DNA of 8,179 nt from an uncultured Dyadobacter sp. (lineage in GTDB: Bacteria; Bacteroidota; Bacteroidia; Cytophagales; Spirosomataceae), in contig CALGRQ010000284.1 in assembly GCA_937880795.1 (NCBI GenBank), positions 1 through 8,179 of the forward strand, written 5' to 3'. A program made the translations under genes and the position numbers. The notes beneath the pieces are model-generated. The model ran no database searches. It was not told the origin of the DNA and saw nothing but the letters and a program-made list of their open reading frames with translations. Position 1 is the stretch's first letter, and each line of letters starts with the position of its first letter. This document shows, in pieces, positions 7,777-8,179 of this stretch.

Positions 7777-7809
7777 CAACCCTATGTCAGCAATAATCGA
7801 CCAACCCTA
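7777..7809. repeat. Pair of CAACCCTA direct repeats
   Basis: CAACCCTA occurs at 7777-7784 and again at 7802-7809, 25 bp apart start to start. Read on the minus strand (TAGGGTTG) the pair lies 56-88 bp upstream of the DinB start codon, a fitting place for an activator or repressor site, or the two copies may supply the -7 and -33 elements of a DinB promoter. An eight-base pair this close could also arise by chance. Confidence 0.3.
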
Positions 7810-7875
7810 AATTATTTTAAAAGCCTCATTCAATGTGAACTGTGACCAATACACGTCTATATAGTCAAATAGAAG

Positions 7876-7891
7876 TCAGTTCTAGAACTGA
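7876..7891. promoter_or_regulatory. Perfect 16-bp palindrome, candidate operator
   Basis: TCAGTTCTAGAACTGA is a perfect palindrome with no central gap, centred between 7883 and 7884. It lies 50 bp upstream of the -33 element of the plus-strand promoter match at 7941-7970 and 155 bp upstream of the DinB start. Such symmetry is typical of a binding site for a dimeric regulator. Its half-site TCAGTT is found again at 7974-7979 and 8017-8022, which supports a regulatory reading. No regulator gene is in the window. Confidence 0.45.
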
Positions 7892-7940
7892 TAATTATTG
7901 TACGCCAATATTAACATTATGATATAATTAACAAGCTTTG

Positions 7941-7970
7941 TTTGTCAACTATGAATTTTTACTACATTTG
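7941..7970 (+). promoter_or_regulatory. Bacteroidota-type promoter match reading rightward
   Basis: TTTG at 7941-7944 is followed after 18 bp by TACATTTG at 7963-7970, an exact fit to the -33/-7 pattern TTTG(17-23)TAnnTTTG. Transcription would start near 7976-7978, on top of a TCAGTT half-site. No plus-strand gene begins between here and the right edge, so the product would be a leader for a gene beyond the window, a small RNA, or an antisense transcript of the minus-strand open frame. A chance match in AT-rich DNA is possible. Confidence 0.35.
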
Positions 7971-7995
7971 TTATCAGTTTCGTTCTATAAAACTA

Positions 7996-8065
7996 TTTTC
8001 TTAATTACTAATTTACTCAGTTTGCAGTAATATCACACTGATAATTAATTGGTTAATTAAGAAAA
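7996..8065 (-). terminator. Long imperfect hairpin, probable terminator of the right-edge minus-strand frame
   Basis: TTTTCTTAATTA (7996-8007) and TAATTAAGAAAA (8054-8065) pair over 12 bp. Past a bulged T8053, bases 8008-8013 pair with 8047-8052, and TCAGT (8017-8021) pairs with ACTGA (8037-8041), making one extended stem-loop of about 70 nt. On the minus strand it overlaps the stop codon of the open frame ending at 8057 and is followed by TAGTTTTATAG, which suits a rho-independent terminator. It could equally be the structured body of a plus-strand RNA started from 7941-7970. The stem is AT-rich. Confidence 0.4.
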
Positions 8066-8179
8066 GAATACCCTAAAACTTCCCCTCCCTTCATAAATAA
8101 GTTTTCCGACTTCGGTACGAGCTCGGTAAGATTTTTTTGTATCATCTAAATTATTTCTAATATTTTTTTCATCAATTAT
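8057..8179 (-). CDS. 3' end of an unidentified gene running off the right edge (partial, tentative)
   Basis: On the minus strand the frame beginning at base 8179 is open for 40 codons to a TAA at 8059-8057, while the other two minus frames are closed early. The peptide has ordinary protein composition, with a charged stretch (DDTKKSYRARTE) and a C-terminus LIYEGRGSFRVFFS. I recognise no family. The hairpin overlapping its stop supports a gene end here. In DNA this rich in A and T, 40 open codons have only modest weight (a hand estimate of a few percent by chance per frame), so this may not be a gene. The coding reading competes with a plus-strand RNA interpretation of the same bases. Confidence 0.4.
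   Translation of the reverse strand: MIDEKNIRNNLDDTKKSYRARTEVGKLIYEGRGSFRVFFS

Larger units (their letters stand above)
7722..8056. other. AT-rich intergenic region with regulatory-looking elements
   Basis: This stretch between the DinB start and the partial open frame at the right edge has no convincing gene. It contains two copies of CAACCCTA, a perfect 16-bp palindrome, several TCAGTT/AACTGA half-sites, a plus-strand promoter match and most of a long imperfect hairpin, each listed separately. The promoter of the DinB gene should also lie here; a weak minus-strand candidate is TTG (7804-7802), 17 bp, TAGGGTTG (7784-7777), with one mismatch to the -7 consensus. No tRNA or other known RNA was recognised. 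Confidence 0.6.

Noticed and set aside
7951..8004. Seventeen-codon plus-strand ORF beginning ATG AAT TTT
   Set aside because: It overlaps the -7 promoter element, has no ribosome-binding signal and shows no protein-like character.
1..8179. CRISPR arrays, tRNA or rRNA genes, insertion sequences
   Set aside because: No regularly spaced repeats, no cloverleaf or rRNA-like sequence, and no transposase or terminal inverted repeats with target duplications were seen on either strand.

Overview
The window looks like chromosomal DNA from a member of the Bacteroidota. The genes have little Shine-Dalgarno signal, two intergenic sites match the Bacteroidota promoter pattern TTG(17-23)TAnnTTTG, coding GC content is moderate with AT-rich spacers, and the protein families (multi-PAS hybrid kinase, SWIM-SNF2 helicase, DinB-fold protein) are typical of soil or aquatic Cytophagia, Sphingobacteriia or Chitinophagia. 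The phylum is a reasonable inference; the genus cannot be read from this window.

Layout, left to right. (1) Bases 2-3067, plus strand: the 3' part of a multi-PAS hybrid sensor histidine kinase with two receiver domains, cut by the left edge. (2) About 3069-6461, minus strand: a complete SWIM-zinc-finger SNF2-family ATPase, tail-to-tail with the kinase and separated from it by a single base. Its 5' end has no ATG in the expected region, and a promoter-like motif lies inside the upstream open frame. (3) 6689-7135, plus strand: a small RpiB/LacA/LacB-family sugar-phosphate isomerase, divergent from the SNF2 gene. (4) 7156-7197: a strong hairpin between convergent genes, probably a shared terminator. 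(5) 7203-7721, minus strand: a DinB-fold protein with two of the usual metal-ligand histidines replaced. (6) 7722-8056: an AT-rich spacer with a perfect 16-bp palindrome, repeated TCAGTT half-sites, a plus-strand promoter match and a long imperfect hairpin. (7) 8057-8179, minus strand: a 40-codon open frame running off the right edge, possibly the 3' end of another gene.

The genes do not form an evident operon or pathway. They alternate in strand and belong to unrelated processes: signalling, DNA or chromatin remodelling, sugar-phosphate metabolism, and a DinB-type enzyme. I see no mobile element, CRISPR array, tRNA, rRNA or recognisable defence system. The least explained part is the right-hand spacer, with its palindrome, repeated half-sites, promoter and structured segment. 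The SNF2 translation start is the other real puzzle.
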